NCBI GenBank assembly: GCA_002747035.1
Contig: PDRZ01000024.1
Coordinates: 21,546 to 85,545 of the forward strand
From: Rhodobacterales bacterium
GTDB taxonomy: Bacteria; Pseudomonadota; Alphaproteobacteria; Rhodobacterales; Rhodobacteraceae
DNA: 64,000 bases
Direction of reading: 5' to 3'
In this document: in pieces, positions 8,810 to 17,366 of the stretch
Layout of the letters: the number at the start of each line of letters is the position of its first letter
Numbering within the stretch: the stretch's first letter is position 1
Translations under genes and position numbers: made by a program
The notes under the pieces: generated by a model
What the model was told of the DNA's origin: nothing
Database searches by the model: none
Seen by the model: the letters and a program-made list of their open reading frames with translations, nothing else

Positions 8810-9463
8810 ATGTCGCAGATACCCGATGACCGAACCCTGACCGACACCGGAATGTCGCTGACCGGAGACCGTGCGCGCCTGCTTGTGATCGCCTGTGGTG
8901 CGCTGGCACGCGAAATTCTGGCGCTCCGGGATCTCAATGGCTGGAACCACATGGACCTGCAATGCCTGCCTGCGATCTGGCACAACCACCCGGAAAAGAT
9001 CGCCGAGGGCGTGGCCGAGATGGTGGCGCGTAAACACGACGATTACGATCAGTTCTTCATTGCCTATGCCGATTGCGGCACCGGCGGGCAATTGTTGGAA
9101 AAGTGCAAGGAATTGGGGGTCGAAATGATCCGCGGCCCCCATTGCTATTCATTTTTCGAAACCAATGATGCGTTTTCCAAACGTGCCGAGGAAGAAATCA
9201 CGACCTTCTACCTCACCGATTTTCTGGCGCGTCAATTCGAAGTGTTCGTGTGGAAACCTCTTGGTCTTGATCGACATCCTGATCTGCGTGACATGTATTT
9301 CGGGCATTACGAAAAGCTGGTCTATCAGGCGCAAACGGATGATCCGGGGCTGACCGAACAGGCACGTATCTGGGCTGACCGGCTGGGATTGAGCTTTGAA
9401 CGCCGTTTTACCGGGTACGGCGACCTTGAAACGGCCCTGTCCGACATTCAGAAAAAGGATTGA
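8810..9463 (+). CDS. DUF1638 domain protein
   Basis: 217 residues, no signal peptide, with ARLLVIACGALAREIL near the N-terminus and DCGTGGQL in the middle, both typical of DUF1638. Homologues are often found beside corrinoid proteins and corrinoid methyltransferases, as here. From memory, DUF1638 has been linked by mutant fitness data to methionine synthesis in roseobacters with a split MetH; I cannot verify that here. The biochemical role is unknown to me. It probably shares a transcript with the corrinoid protein gene. Confidence 0.8.
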   Translation: MSQIPDDRTLTDTGMSLTGDRARLLVIACGALAREILALRDLNGWNHMDLQCLPAIWHNHPEKIAEGVAEMVARKHDDYDQFFIAYADCGTGGQLLEKCKELGVEMIRGPHCYSFFETNDAFSKRAEEEITTFYLTDFLARQFEVFVWKPLGLDRHPDLRDMYFGHYEKLVYQAQTDDPGLTEQARIWADRLGLSFERRFTGYGDLETALSDIQKKD

Positions 9464-9598
9464 TTCCGCACACAGTGGTGTTCACCGCGCTGACGCGCCA
9501 CCCCGGCCCGGTTATTCCCGCACCCGAGAGCGCACGCGACGACGCGCATAGTAATGGTCCGCAAAGGGGTAAAACACCGGCACAGACGACAAAACCTC

Positions 9599-10006
9599 TC
9601 AGGCAGCCGCCGCAACCTCGCGAATCCGTTCGACCATGGCACGCACCCCGTTCGAGCGCTGTGCGGACAGGTGTTCGTCCAATCCCAGCCGCGCCAGCTC
9701 TGCCTGGGCGTCGACGGCTCCTACCTCGGCCACATTGAGTCCGTTGTAGAGCATACGCAAAACCGCGATCAAACCGCGCACGATCATGGCATCGGAATCA
9801 CCCTCAAAGGAAAACACCCCCCCCTCGATCCGGGGATGCAGCCACACCTGACTTGCGCATCCATCCACCTTGGTCGCGGGGACCTTCAACGCATCGTCCA
9901 TCGGTGCCATCGCCTTGCCCTGTTCAATCAGATGGGCATAACGGTCCTCCCAATCGTCCAGAAACTCAAAATCCTCAACGATTTCTTCAAAGTCGGGACG
10001 GGCCAT
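9599..10006 (-). CDS. sufE: SufE family cysteine desulfurase sulfur acceptor
   Basis: 135 residues. The acceptor cysteine is Cys50 in KVDGCASQVWLHP, the SufE signature; LDDWEDRYAHLIEQG is the typical N-terminal helix. SufE takes persulfide sulfur from SufS and passes it to the Fe-S scaffold. The start at 10006 (MARPDFEE) follows a GAGGTG box. No suf operon is nearby, so it is a detached copy, common in alphaproteobacteria. Confidence 0.92.
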   Translation of the reverse strand: MARPDFEEIVEDFEFLDDWEDRYAHLIEQGKAMAPMDDALKVPATKVDGCASQVWLHPRIEGGVFSFEGDSDAMIVRGLIAVLRMLYNGLNVAEVGAVDAQAELARLGLDEHLSAQRSNGVRAMVERIREVAAAA

Positions 10007-10142
10007 ATCCACCTCGATGTGCTGGGTCTGTGTCTGTCCAAGCACTTATGCCCCCGCGCCCGGCACGTCCAGTCCGCATCGACATCTTTTCAACCGCGCC
10101 ACAATAGGCTAACCCAAGAGACAGATGGCAAAGGCGAGCAAA

Positions 10143-10661
10143 ATGCGTAAATCTGTTTCGATCCTGATGATCTCGGCCCTGGTGCTAGCCGGGTGTGGCG
10201 GCGTGCGCGATTCGCGCCTCAATCCTTTCAACTGGTTTGGCCGCAGCAAGGCGGAACGCGTTGTCACCGCCAGTGACGGAACGCAAAATCCGTTGATCCC
10301 CGAACGCTCTGGCGGGTTCCTGCGTCGCGCAGAAATCCCTTATGCCGGGGTGCCCGTTGACGTGATCAAGGATCTGCGCATTGAACGCGCGGCCGGCGGG
10401 GCCATCATCCGTGTGCTGGCCGTGTCTGCCACCCAGGGCGCCTATGATGTCACGCTCAAGGCTGACAATGACGGCGAACCGGTGGACGGTGTGCTGTCCT
10501 ACACGCTTCTGGCGGAATACCCGGCGGGGCGCAAACGTGTCGGCCCCGAGTCGGGCCGCGAAATTGCCGCCGCCGTTTTCGTGTCGGATGTTCAATTGGA
10601 TGGTGTACGCAAAATCCGCGTGGTCGGCGCGAAAAATGCACGATCATCTTCCCGGCGCTAA
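10143..10661 (+). CDS. Putative lipoprotein, function unknown
   Basis: 172 residues with a lipoprotein signal peptide (MRKSVSILMISALVLAGCGG; lipobox LAGC). The mature part begins VRDSRLNPFNWFGRSKAE, a pattern I associate with small Rhodobacteraceae outer-membrane lipoproteins, followed by a compact domain of alternating strands and no membrane segment. An AAGGCGAG box precedes ATG 10143; another ATG 18 bases upstream is possible. The gene converges on rnd. Confidence 0.8.
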   Translation: MRKSVSILMISALVLAGCGGVRDSRLNPFNWFGRSKAERVVTASDGTQNPLIPERSGGFLRRAEIPYAGVPVDVIKDLRIERAAGGAIIRVLAVSATQGAYDVTLKADNDGEPVDGVLSYTLLAEYPAGRKRVGPESGREIAAAVFVSDVQLDGVRKIRVVGAKNARSSSRR

Positions 10662-10706
10662 CATCGCTCAGGACGATTTGCCCTGATTGAGACAGCATCG
10701 CTTGGG

Positions 10707-11870
10707 TCACGACCCAAGTGCGACAACCTTGATCGACCGCCCCTTGGCCGCGAGACCCACGCGCCCCTCACACAAACGAAGCGCGTCTTCGCCGAACACG
10801 TCCTTGCGCCACCCCGACAACGCGGCCACATCACGTTTTCCGGCCGCAATCGCATCAAGGTCAGCGGCCGAAGCGATCAGCTTGGGCGCAACGCCTGCGC
10901 TTTCTGTCTTGGCTTTCAGCAACACGCGCAAAAGGTCGGCGAGCGCCGGATTAGCCTGAAGCTTTTCCATGGGCTTGTTTGATTCGGGGTAATCTGCCGG
11001 GTCACAGGCCAGCCCTTGCTTGACCGCAGCAAGAATGCCCTCGGCAATCTCTCCCCGCCGTGCTTCGCGCAGCAACAGGCGTGAACGGCCAAGGTCCTGC
11101 ATCGACTGGGGTTTTGTTGACGCCAGTTCGACCAGCGCATCGTCCTTGAACACACGGTTGCGCGGCACATTGCGCGACTGTGCATATCCCTCTCGAAACT
11201 GCGCAAGCTCACGTACAATCGCAAGAAATCGCCCGGAATTGGTACGTGTTTTCACCCGTTTCCACGCTTCGGACGGTTTGACCTCATAAGTCTGAGGATT
11301 GGTCAGGACACCCAATTCCTCCTGAACCCAGTGTTCCCGCCCTGTGCGCGCCAATTCCTTGGCGAGGTATTCATAGATTACCCGCAGGTGGGTCACATCG
11401 GCCAGCGCATATTTCTTCTGTGCCTCGGTCAGCGGGCGGCGGGACCAGTCGGTGAACCGGCTTGTCTTGTCCAACTGCTCCTTGGCGATTTTGCGTACCA
11501 GGGTTTCATAGCCGACCTGTTCGCCGAACCCGCACACCATCGCCGCAACTTGTGTGTCAAAAAGCGGATCGGGCAAAACCCCCGCATCCACCTGGAAAAT
11601 CTCAAGATCCTGACGTGCGGCGTGGAAAACCTTGACCACGGACGTGTCACGAAACAGTTCGTACATGGGTTCAAGAGACAGCCCGTCCACAAGAGGATCG
11701 ATCAAAACCGCATCCTCTTCCCCATTTCCGGGAAAGGCCATCTGGATCAGGCACAATTTGCTGAAATAGGTGCGTTCGCGCAGGAACTCAGTGTCCAGCG
11801 TGACATAGTCATGCGCACGGGCCGCGCCACAAAACGCGGCAAGCTCTTGGGTCGTGGTCAGGGTTTTCAT
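10707..11870 (-). CDS. rnd: Ribonuclease D
   Basis: 387 residues: a DEDD 3'-5' exonuclease domain (TLDTEFLRERTYFSKLCLIQ with the first Asp-x-Glu; VKVFHAARQDLEIF with the second Asp; KYALADVTHL with the last), then HRDC-type helical domains. It trims tRNA and other RNA 3' ends. The ATG at 11870 gives the family N-terminus MKTLTTTQELAAFC; the longer frame to 11918 has no support. It is 75 bases downstream of purN on the same strand and may be read through from purMN. Confidence 0.94.
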   Translation of the reverse strand: MKTLTTTQELAAFCGAARAHDYVTLDTEFLRERTYFSKLCLIQMAFPGNGEEDAVLIDPLVDGLSLEPMYELFRDTSVVKVFHAARQDLEIFQVDAGVLPDPLFDTQVAAMVCGFGEQVGYETLVRKIAKEQLDKTSRFTDWSRRPLTEAQKKYALADVTHLRVIYEYLAKELARTGREHWVQEELGVLTNPQTYEVKPSEAWKRVKTRTNSGRFLAIVRELAQFREGYAQSRNVPRNRVFKDDALVELASTKPQSMQDLGRSRLLLREARRGEIAEGILAAVKQGLACDPADYPESNKPMEKLQANPALADLLRVLLKAKTESAGVAPKLIASAADLDAIAAGKRDVAALSGWRKDVFGEDALRLCEGRVGLAAKGRSIKVVALGS

Positions 11871-11944
11871 CGGCGCCTTTTCTTTTGGACTGCTCGTGCG
11901 TCGGCATTCAACGGTCATACGCCAGATAACAGGGCTTGAAAACC

Positions 11945-12538
11945 CTAGCCGATGAAGAGCGGGTCGCGGTTACCTTCGACAAAGCGGCGCAGAACAGCCG
12001 GGTAAAGCACATGTTCCTGCACCAGAACCCGTGCGGCCAAGGTTTCGGGGGTGTCCCCGGCATGGATAGGAACCCGCGCCTGTCCCAATATCGGGCCATC
12101 ATCCAATTCCGCCGTAACCTCATGCACGGTACAGCCAGCCTCGGTATCCCCCGCCTCCAGCGCCCGGGCATGGGTATGCAGCCCGCGATATTTAGGGAGC
12201 AGCGACGGGTGGATATTCAACATCCGTCCGGCCCAATTGGATACGAATCCTTCGGTCAAAACCCGCATGAATCCGGCGAGACAGACAATGTCCGGGGCAT
12301 GACGGTCCAACGCCGTCTGCAAACCAAGCTCAAAACCCGTGCGATCCTTGCCAAAGGGGCGGTGATCTACCACTTCGGTCGCGATCCCGCGTTCGTCTGC
12401 CTTCTGCAGCCCCCCTGCATCGGCAGAGTTAGCCAGAATGACACAGGGGCGCGCAGGGTGGTTCCCCGTCATGCTTTCGACCAGCGACACCATGTTGGAT
12501 CCGCCGCCGGAAATCAGGATCGCAACCTTCAATGTCAC
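11945..12538 (-). CDS. purN: Phosphoribosylglycinamide formyltransferase
   Basis: Transfers a formyl group from 10-formyl-tetrahydrofolate to GAR. The 197-residue product starts with a GTG whose four bases GTGA overlap the purM stop codon, indicating translational coupling. Family motifs are [13 protein letters not shown] at the N-terminus, LAGFMRVL with its catalytic context, [16 protein letters not shown], and [17 protein letters not shown]. Confidence 0.96.
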   Translation of the reverse strand: MTLKVAILISGGGSNMVSLVESMTGNHPARPCVILANSADAGGLQKADERGIATEVVDHRPFGKDRTGFELGLQTALDRHAPDIVCLAGFMRVLTEGFVSNWAGRMLNIHPSLLPKYRGLHTHARALEAGDTEAGCTVHEVTAELDDGPILGQARVPIHAGDTPETLAARVLVQEHVLYPAVLRRFVEGNRDPLFIG

Positions 12539-13581
12539 AGCAGCGCCCCGGAATAGGAAACACCACTGCCCTGTGCCACGGTCCCAAGAACACAAACCTG
12601 CTCTCCTTCGTCTTCCAACAGGGATTTCAAAGCATCGGCCCGGGCCGCATCCACCACCAGAATCATACCGATACCACAGTTGAAGGTCTTGAGCAGTTCG
12701 CCCTGCTCCATCCCGCCGATCCTAGCCAGCCACTGGAACACGGGCGGCAGTGTCCAGGCACCAAGATCCACGGACGCGCCAAGATTCGCCGGCAACACAC
12801 GCGGCAGGTTTTCGGTCAGGCCCCCACCGGTGATATGGGCCAACGCATGCACGCCCCCGGCCCGGATTGCTGCAAGGGATTGTTTTACATAAAGCCGCGT
12901 AGGGGCCAGCAACGCCGCACCCAACGTCCCTTCGCCCCAAGGGCACTCCGCGTCCCAACCAAGGCCGGATAGATCAACCAGCTTGCGCACAAGTGAATAG
13001 CCGTTGGAATGCACGCCGTCGCTGGCCACCCCCAACAAAACATTGCCTTCAGCAACACCATCGGGAAGGTCACTGCCCCGCTCCATCGCACCCACCGCAA
13101 ATCCGGCAAGGTCGAAATCCCCTTCGGGATACATACCCGGCATCTCGGCGGTTTCACCCCCGATCAGGGCACAACCCGAGCGCACACAGCCCTCGGCAAT
13201 CCCTTCCACAATCCGCGCGGCCTTTTCGGTTTCCAGCTTCCCTGTGGCAAAATAGTCCAGGAAAAACAAAGGCTCGGCCCCCTGACAGACAAGATCGTTG
13301 ACGCACATGGCCACAAGGTCAATGCCCACCCCATCCACTTCGCCCGTGTCAATTGCAATCCGTAGCTTCGTGCCCACACCGTCGGTGGCACCCACAAGGA
13401 TCGGGTCGCTGTAGCCTGCGTCCTTCAGATCGAACAAAGCGCCAAACCCGCCAAGCCCGGCCATGACGCCGCTGCGATTTGTGCGTTTTGCGGCTGGCTT
13501 GATCCGCTCGACCAAAGCGTTGCCCGCATCAATATCAACGCCCGCATCGGCATAGGTGATCCCGTTTTTTCCGTCGCTCAT
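12535..13581 (-). CDS. purM: Phosphoribosylformylglycinamidine cyclo-ligase (AIR synthetase)
   Basis: Closes the imidazole ring of AIR from FGAM with ATP. 348 residues beginning [20 protein letters not shown], with [21 protein letters not shown] and [14 protein letters not shown], all typical of PurM. AAGGGGA 6 bases before the ATG sets the start; an in-frame extension to 13653 is rejected. It is the first gene of a purM-purN pair; the upstream neighbour is the divergent tRNA-Met. Confidence 0.96.
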   Translation of the reverse strand: MSDGKNGITYADAGVDIDAGNALVERIKPAAKRTNRSGVMAGLGGFGALFDLKDAGYSDPILVGATDGVGTKLRIAIDTGEVDGVGIDLVAMCVNDLVCQGAEPLFFLDYFATGKLETEKAARIVEGIAEGCVRSGCALIGGETAEMPGMYPEGDFDLAGFAVGAMERGSDLPDGVAEGNVLLGVASDGVHSNGYSLVRKLVDLSGLGWDAECPWGEGTLGAALLAPTRLYVKQSLAAIRAGGVHALAHITGGGLTENLPRVLPANLGASVDLGAWTLPPVFQWLARIGGMEQGELLKTFNCGIGMILVVDAARADALKSLLEDEGEQVCVLGTVAQGSGVSYSGALL

Positions 13582-13697
13582 GGTAATCCCCTTAGATGGC
13601 GCTTGAACTTTCGCGTCTGCGATAGACCAAACCATCCCCGGTGTCCACGTCAAGCGATCTTGACGCGCCCGACAAGACTGCTAAACCCATCCTAGGC

Positions 13698-13774
13698 GGG
13701 CCTGTAGCTCAATTGGTTAGAGCAGAGCGCTCATAACGCTTTGGTTGCGGGTTCAAGTCCTGCCGGGCCTACCA
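13698..13774 (+). tRNA. tRNA-Met (CAT), elongator type
   Basis: A 77-base cloverleaf: acceptor GGGCCTG pairs with CGGGCCT, anticodon loop CTCATAA with CAT at 13732-13734, T loop TTCAAGT, and an encoded CCA end. The first acceptor pair is G-T (wobble), so the C1-A72 mismatch that marks initiator tRNA is absent. It therefore reads as elongator Met; a C34-modified Ile tRNA is less likely. Confidence 0.93.
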
Positions 13775-14042
13775 GCCGCCTGCTTTATCCAATGCTTTCC
13801 CGGGGAGCGTGCCACCAACACATATGTCTCCGGCACAGAGCAGGTGAAGCTCTCCATATCGCCCCTCTCAGCCCGATCCTGAAAACCAGCCCGACACTGA
13901 AAAAGGTCGTTGCGCGTTTTTTGACCGACATGAAAAGCCAAGGCTCGGCCAAGCCAATACGTCATACCCTTCCGCGACGTCCCATGTTACGCGCGAGTAA
14001 CAGACGAGTAACGCCCTACTTTAACAATTTCCACTAAGCCTT

Positions 14043-14128
14043 TGGTACCCAAGGCCGGACTCGAACCGGCACGCCTGTTAAGGCGGGGGATTTTGAATCC
14101 CCTGCGTCTACCATTCCGCCACTTGGGC
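14043..14128 (-). tRNA. tRNA-Leu (CAA)
   Basis: An 86-base class II tRNA with a long variable arm. The acceptor GCCCAAG pairs with CTTGGGT (one G-T), the anticodon loop is TTCAAAA with anticodon CAA, the T arm is GCCGGTTCGAGTCCGGC, and CCA is encoded. Confidence 0.95.
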
Positions 14129-14267
14129 CCAGTGAGAGGGGTTTAGCCTGTTCCAGCGCCCGGGAAAAGAGCAAAAACGCATTCATATAGTCGGGAAAAC
14201 GACGCGGGGCTGTTCTCTGTCGCGCTGACAAGGTATCAGAAGCGAAAACAACACGGGCAGTTCGGGC

Positions 14268-14846
14268 ATGTTGCGCAAACTTTACGATTGGACAATGGGG
14301 CTGGCGAACCATCCGCGTGCCATGTGGGCATTGGCGATTATCGCCTTTGTGGAAAGCAGCGTGTTTCCGATTCCCCCTGATGTTTTGATGATCCCCATGA
14401 TCCTCGCCCGCCCCAACAGGGCCTGGGCCATCGCCGGGATTGCGTTGATTTCTTCCGTGTTGGGAGGCCTTTTGGGCTATGCTATCGGGGCGCTGGCTTA
14501 TGAGAACATTGGCCAACCCATTCTGGAGGCCATGGGCAAAGACGACGCCATGGAGGCCTTCAATACTAAATTCAACGATTTCGGGTTCTGGTCGGTTCTG
14601 GCCGCAGGCATCACGCCTTTCCCCTACAAGGTCATTACGATCATGTCGGGATGGACAGGAATGCCCTTTGCCACCTTTGTCGCCACCTCGATCCTTGCAC
14701 GCGGATTGCGATTCTTTATTGTCGCGGTGTTGCTTTGGAAATATGGCGCACCAATTCGTGATTTCATTGAACGACGTCTGGGCCTTATGTTAGCGCTGTT
14801 TCTGCTGCTGCTGTTTGGTGGCTTCTACGTGGTGAAATATCTATGA
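14268..14846 (+). CDS. YqaA-family (DedA/VTT-like) membrane protein
   Basis: 192 residues with about four membrane segments. VESSVFPIPPDVLMIPMILA and ITPFPYKVITIMSG, with the proline-rich re-entrant pattern, match YqaA-type members of the SNARE-associated/VTT group. The substrate is not known; relatives are implicated in lipid or small-molecule movement. Its stop overlaps the dsbB start by four bases (ATGA), so the two are co-translated. Confidence 0.85.
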   Translation: MLRKLYDWTMGLANHPRAMWALAIIAFVESSVFPIPPDVLMIPMILARPNRAWAIAGIALISSVLGGLLGYAIGALAYENIGQPILEAMGKDDAMEAFNTKFNDFGFWSVLAAGITPFPYKVITIMSGWTGMPFATFVATSILARGLRFFIVAVLLWKYGAPIRDFIERRLGLMLALFLLLLFGGFYVVKYL

Positions 14847-15325
14847 ACCTTGCTTCTCTTCTGACACGTCCCAACCTGATTCTGCTGGCTGCCGGTGGAT
14901 CGGCTGCTATGATGCTGGGCGCACTGGGGTTTCAATATATTGGCGAAATGCCCCCCTGTAAGCTGTGCTATTGGCAGCGCTACCCGCACGTGGCGGCCAT
15001 CGTCATCGGCGTTCTGGCGTTGATGATTCCCGGGCGCGGATTGCCGATGTTAGGGGCGCTGGCGGCGCTGACCACGTCGGGACTGGGGGTGTATCACACC
15101 GGGGTTGAACGCAAATGGTGGCCTGGGCCTTCGTCCTGCACCGGCGGCGGGGATCTGAGCGGCCTTTCCGGGGGCGACCTTCTGAACATGGATGGCCCGG
15201 CAGGCGTGGTGATGTGTGATCAGGTGCCGTGGGAGATGTTCACGCTGTCCATGGCAAGCTGGAATGCGATTGCGTCCCTGGGGCTGGCTTTGATCTGGCT
15301 TCTGGCCTCGCGCAGCCGTGTGTAA
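14843..15325 (+). CDS. dsbB: Disulfide bond formation protein B
   Basis: 160-residue inner membrane protein with four membrane segments. The first periplasmic redox pair is Cys39-x2-Cys42 (PPCKLCYWQRYPH), the second is Cys99 and Cys125. DsbB reoxidises DsbA and passes electrons to quinone. YWQR after the CxxC is the quinone-site signature. It overlaps the upstream yqaA-like gene by four bases; the Lrp/AsnC gene converges 6 bases downstream. Confidence 0.93.
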   Translation: MNLASLLTRPNLILLAAGGSAAMMLGALGFQYIGEMPPCKLCYWQRYPHVAAIVIGVLALMIPGRGLPMLGALAALTTSGLGVYHTGVERKWWPGPSSCTGGGDLSGLSGGDLLNMDGPAGVVMCDQVPWEMFTLSMASWNAIASLGLALIWLLASRSRV

Positions 15326-15331
15326 CTGCGG

Positions 15332-15763
15332 CTAACCCCGAGACGTTTTCAACGTGGAAAGCAACAGCGACGTTTCGCTGTTCGCGACGCCATCGAACCG
15401 TCGGATCCTGGCCAGAACGTCATCAAGGCTTTCCAGCGTATCGGTTCCGATCTCGGCGATGATATCCCAGCGGCCATTGGTAGAATGCACAGCACGCACC
15501 GCTGAAAGCCCGGTCAACTGGCGTTTGATCCGATCCGTGCCGCGCCCTTCAATTCCGATCATCATCAACCCGCGTACGGGGTCGGAAAGCGCATCTTCCC
15601 GCAGCACCACGGAAAACCCGATAATGTCACCTGATCGCGTCAACCGCTCGATCCGGGCCCGCACCGTGGTTCGGGACACACCCAAAGTTAATGCCAGGTC
15701 CGAAAGCGAGGCCCGCGCGTCATGGCGCAATGCCGACACCAACCTTTGGTCTATATCATCCAT
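15332..15763 (-). CDS. Lrp/AsnC family transcriptional regulator
   Basis: 143 residues: a winged helix-turn-helix at about 1-55 (MDDIDQRLVSALRHDARASL, SDLALTLGVSRTTVRARIERL) and a C-terminal RAM ligand-binding domain (about 65-135). It is divergent from the arginase gene with about 118 bases between, so it most likely responds to arginine or ornithine and controls the catabolic genes; this is inferred from position only. It is close to the PutR/ArgR-like branch of the family in size. Confidence 0.92.
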   Translation of the reverse strand: MDDIDQRLVSALRHDARASLSDLALTLGVSRTTVRARIERLTRSGDIIGFSVVLREDALSDPVRGLMMIGIEGRGTDRIKRQLTGLSAVRAVHSTNGRWDIIAEIGTDTLESLDDVLARIRRFDGVANSETSLLLSTLKTSRG

Positions 15764-15881
15764 ATCGAAACCATTCCCTTCCGTTTCGGTCCATTACCTT
15801 TCGATTTAGTCAAATTGCCCCCTATCACTCAACACATCTTGGAAACACTCTATTTGCAGACGCGACGACAGGATGGACAAA

Positions 15882-16796
15882 ATGGACACCAAAACAATCA
15901 TATTGGTTGGTGCCCCCATGGATTGCGGCAAACGCCGCCGGGGGTGCCTTATGGGGCCGGATGCCTATCGCACCGCCGGTTTGACCGAGGCACTTGAGAC
16001 CTTGGGGCACGAGGTCAAGGACCTTGGAAACCTGTCCCCAGCCGAACATAGGGCCGACGCCGCTCAATCGCATATTCATGCGCTTCAGGAATGCATCGGC
16101 TGGACCAACCGGCTCATCCGCGTGGCCGAAGACGCGATGCCCAAGGGGCTGCCCATCTTCCTAGGCGGGGATCATGCACTCTCGTTGGGAAGCGTGGCCG
16201 GAGTGGCCCACCATGCCGCGCGTCAGGACCGCGCGCAATACGTTTTGTGGCTCGACGCCCATTCGGATTTTCACACGCCGCAAACTACGGCCAGCGGCAA
16301 TCTCCACGGCACCCCCCTGGGCTATGTGACCGGGCGACCGGGTTTTGGCGGGTTTCCAAAAATCGACAGGCCGATTCCACAGGAAAACATCTGCATACTC
16401 GGGCTGCGGTCTGTCGATGCACCGGAACGCGACGCGTTACAAGACACGGCAATCCGTTTCCACGACATGCGCGCAATCGACGAAACCGGAATCGCGGCCC
16501 CGTTGCGCGCGTTTCTCGACTTGGTTGCGCGCAACAACGGTGCGCTGCACGTATCGCTGGACGTGGATTTTCTTGATCCTTCCATTGCCCCCGCCGTGGG
16601 CACAACCGTCCCCGGAGGAACCACCTTCCGCGAGGCGCATCTGGTGATGGAAATGATCTGTGACAGCGGATTGATGACCTCGCTCGATCTCGTTGAACTG
16701 AACCCCTTTCTGGACGAACGTGGTCGCACCGCCCAGGTGATGGTGGATCTCGCTGCAAGCGCATTGGGCCGTCGGGTATTCGCCCGTCCGACCTGA
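15882..16796 (+). CDS. rocF: Arginase
   Basis: Hydrolyses arginine to ornithine and urea using a binuclear Mn centre. 304 residues from ATG 15882, which has an ACAGGA box 9 bases upstream; an ATG at 15873 overlaps that box. Metal-binding motifs are GGDH (95-98), DAHSD (125-129) and SLDVDFLDP (225-233), all intact, plus the substrate-site region ASGNLHGTPLGY. It is the first gene of the arginine to ornithine to proline cluster with the CtlX remnant and ornithine cyclodeaminase. Confidence 0.95.
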   Translation: MDTKTIILVGAPMDCGKRRRGCLMGPDAYRTAGLTEALETLGHEVKDLGNLSPAEHRADAAQSHIHALQECIGWTNRLIRVAEDAMPKGLPIFLGGDHALSLGSVAGVAHHAARQDRAQYVLWLDAHSDFHTPQTTASGNLHGTPLGYVTGRPGFGGFPKIDRPIPQENICILGLRSVDAPERDALQDTAIRFHDMRAIDETGIAAPLRAFLDLVARNNGALHVSLDVDFLDPSIAPAVGTTVPGGTTFREAHLVMEMICDSGLMTSLDLVELNPFLDERGRTAQVMVDLAASALGRRVFARPT

Positions 16797-16808
16797 GGAC
16801 ATTGTTCC

Positions 16809-17354
16809 ATGACCTTGCAAGCTCCGAACGCGGTGATGATGATCCGCCCCCATCACTTTAAGTCCAACCCGGAATCCCTTAACAACAATGTCTTTCAGGT
16901 CGAAATAAGCCTGTCGGAAGAAACCATATCAATCCGCGCCAGAGACGAATTTGACACTGCTGTGAACAAGATGTGCGAAACCGGGATCATCGTGCATGTG
17001 TTCGATGACACAAGCGGTGATACGTCGGACAGCGTGTTTCCCAACAACTGGTTCTCCACCCATAGAGAACGCCGTGCCACAGTGGCCGCGCGTCTCGCAG
17101 AGGCCGGACACGACGTGATCGCGCTGAGCAAGGCACAGATCAACAATTTTGCGGGCAACGCGATTGAACTCAGCAGGTACGACCGGCGGGATCCTGGTAC
17201 TATCTTCGCGCGCGCTGGCGGCGCTGACGCCGTCGCAGGTGGCAACGATCAAGGCCAGCGCCTCCCTCTCCTCCCTCTCGATCTTCCCACCATTGAAACC
17301 GCCGGTGGATCGGCGTGCTGCATGATCGTCGGCATCCACCTCGCGCGCCGTTAA
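16809..17354 (+). pseudogene. Decayed CtlX-like (arginine deiminase-related) hydrolase
   Basis: The ORF is open for 181 codons, but homologues of the citrulline/arginine deiminase-related CtlX family are about 300. The N-terminus is normal up to VFPNNWFSTH (about 17065), then jumps directly to RERRATVAARLAEAGHDVI, losing roughly 120 residues including the region with the catalytic His. From about 17178 to 17265 the conserved peptide ALAALTPSQVATIKASAS is in the +1 frame, and the original frame returns at LPLDLPTIETAGGSACCMI with the catalytic Cys region. So there is one in-frame deletion and two compensating frameshifts. It lies between arginase and ornithine cyclodeaminase, 12 bases after arginase, and is unlikely to be active. 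Confidence 0.8.
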
Positions 17355-17366
17355 AGGATCTTGACG

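Noticed and set aside
9512-9583. A 23-codon ORF after sufE (MPVFYPFADHYYARRRVRSR...)
   Set aside because: It has a GAGAGG box but starts with GTG at a poor spacing and is too short to judge; no family known.
10701-10718. A hairpin CTTGGGT/ACCCAAG as terminator between the lipoprotein gene and rnd
   Set aside because: It overlaps the end of the rnd coding sequence and has no T run on either strand.
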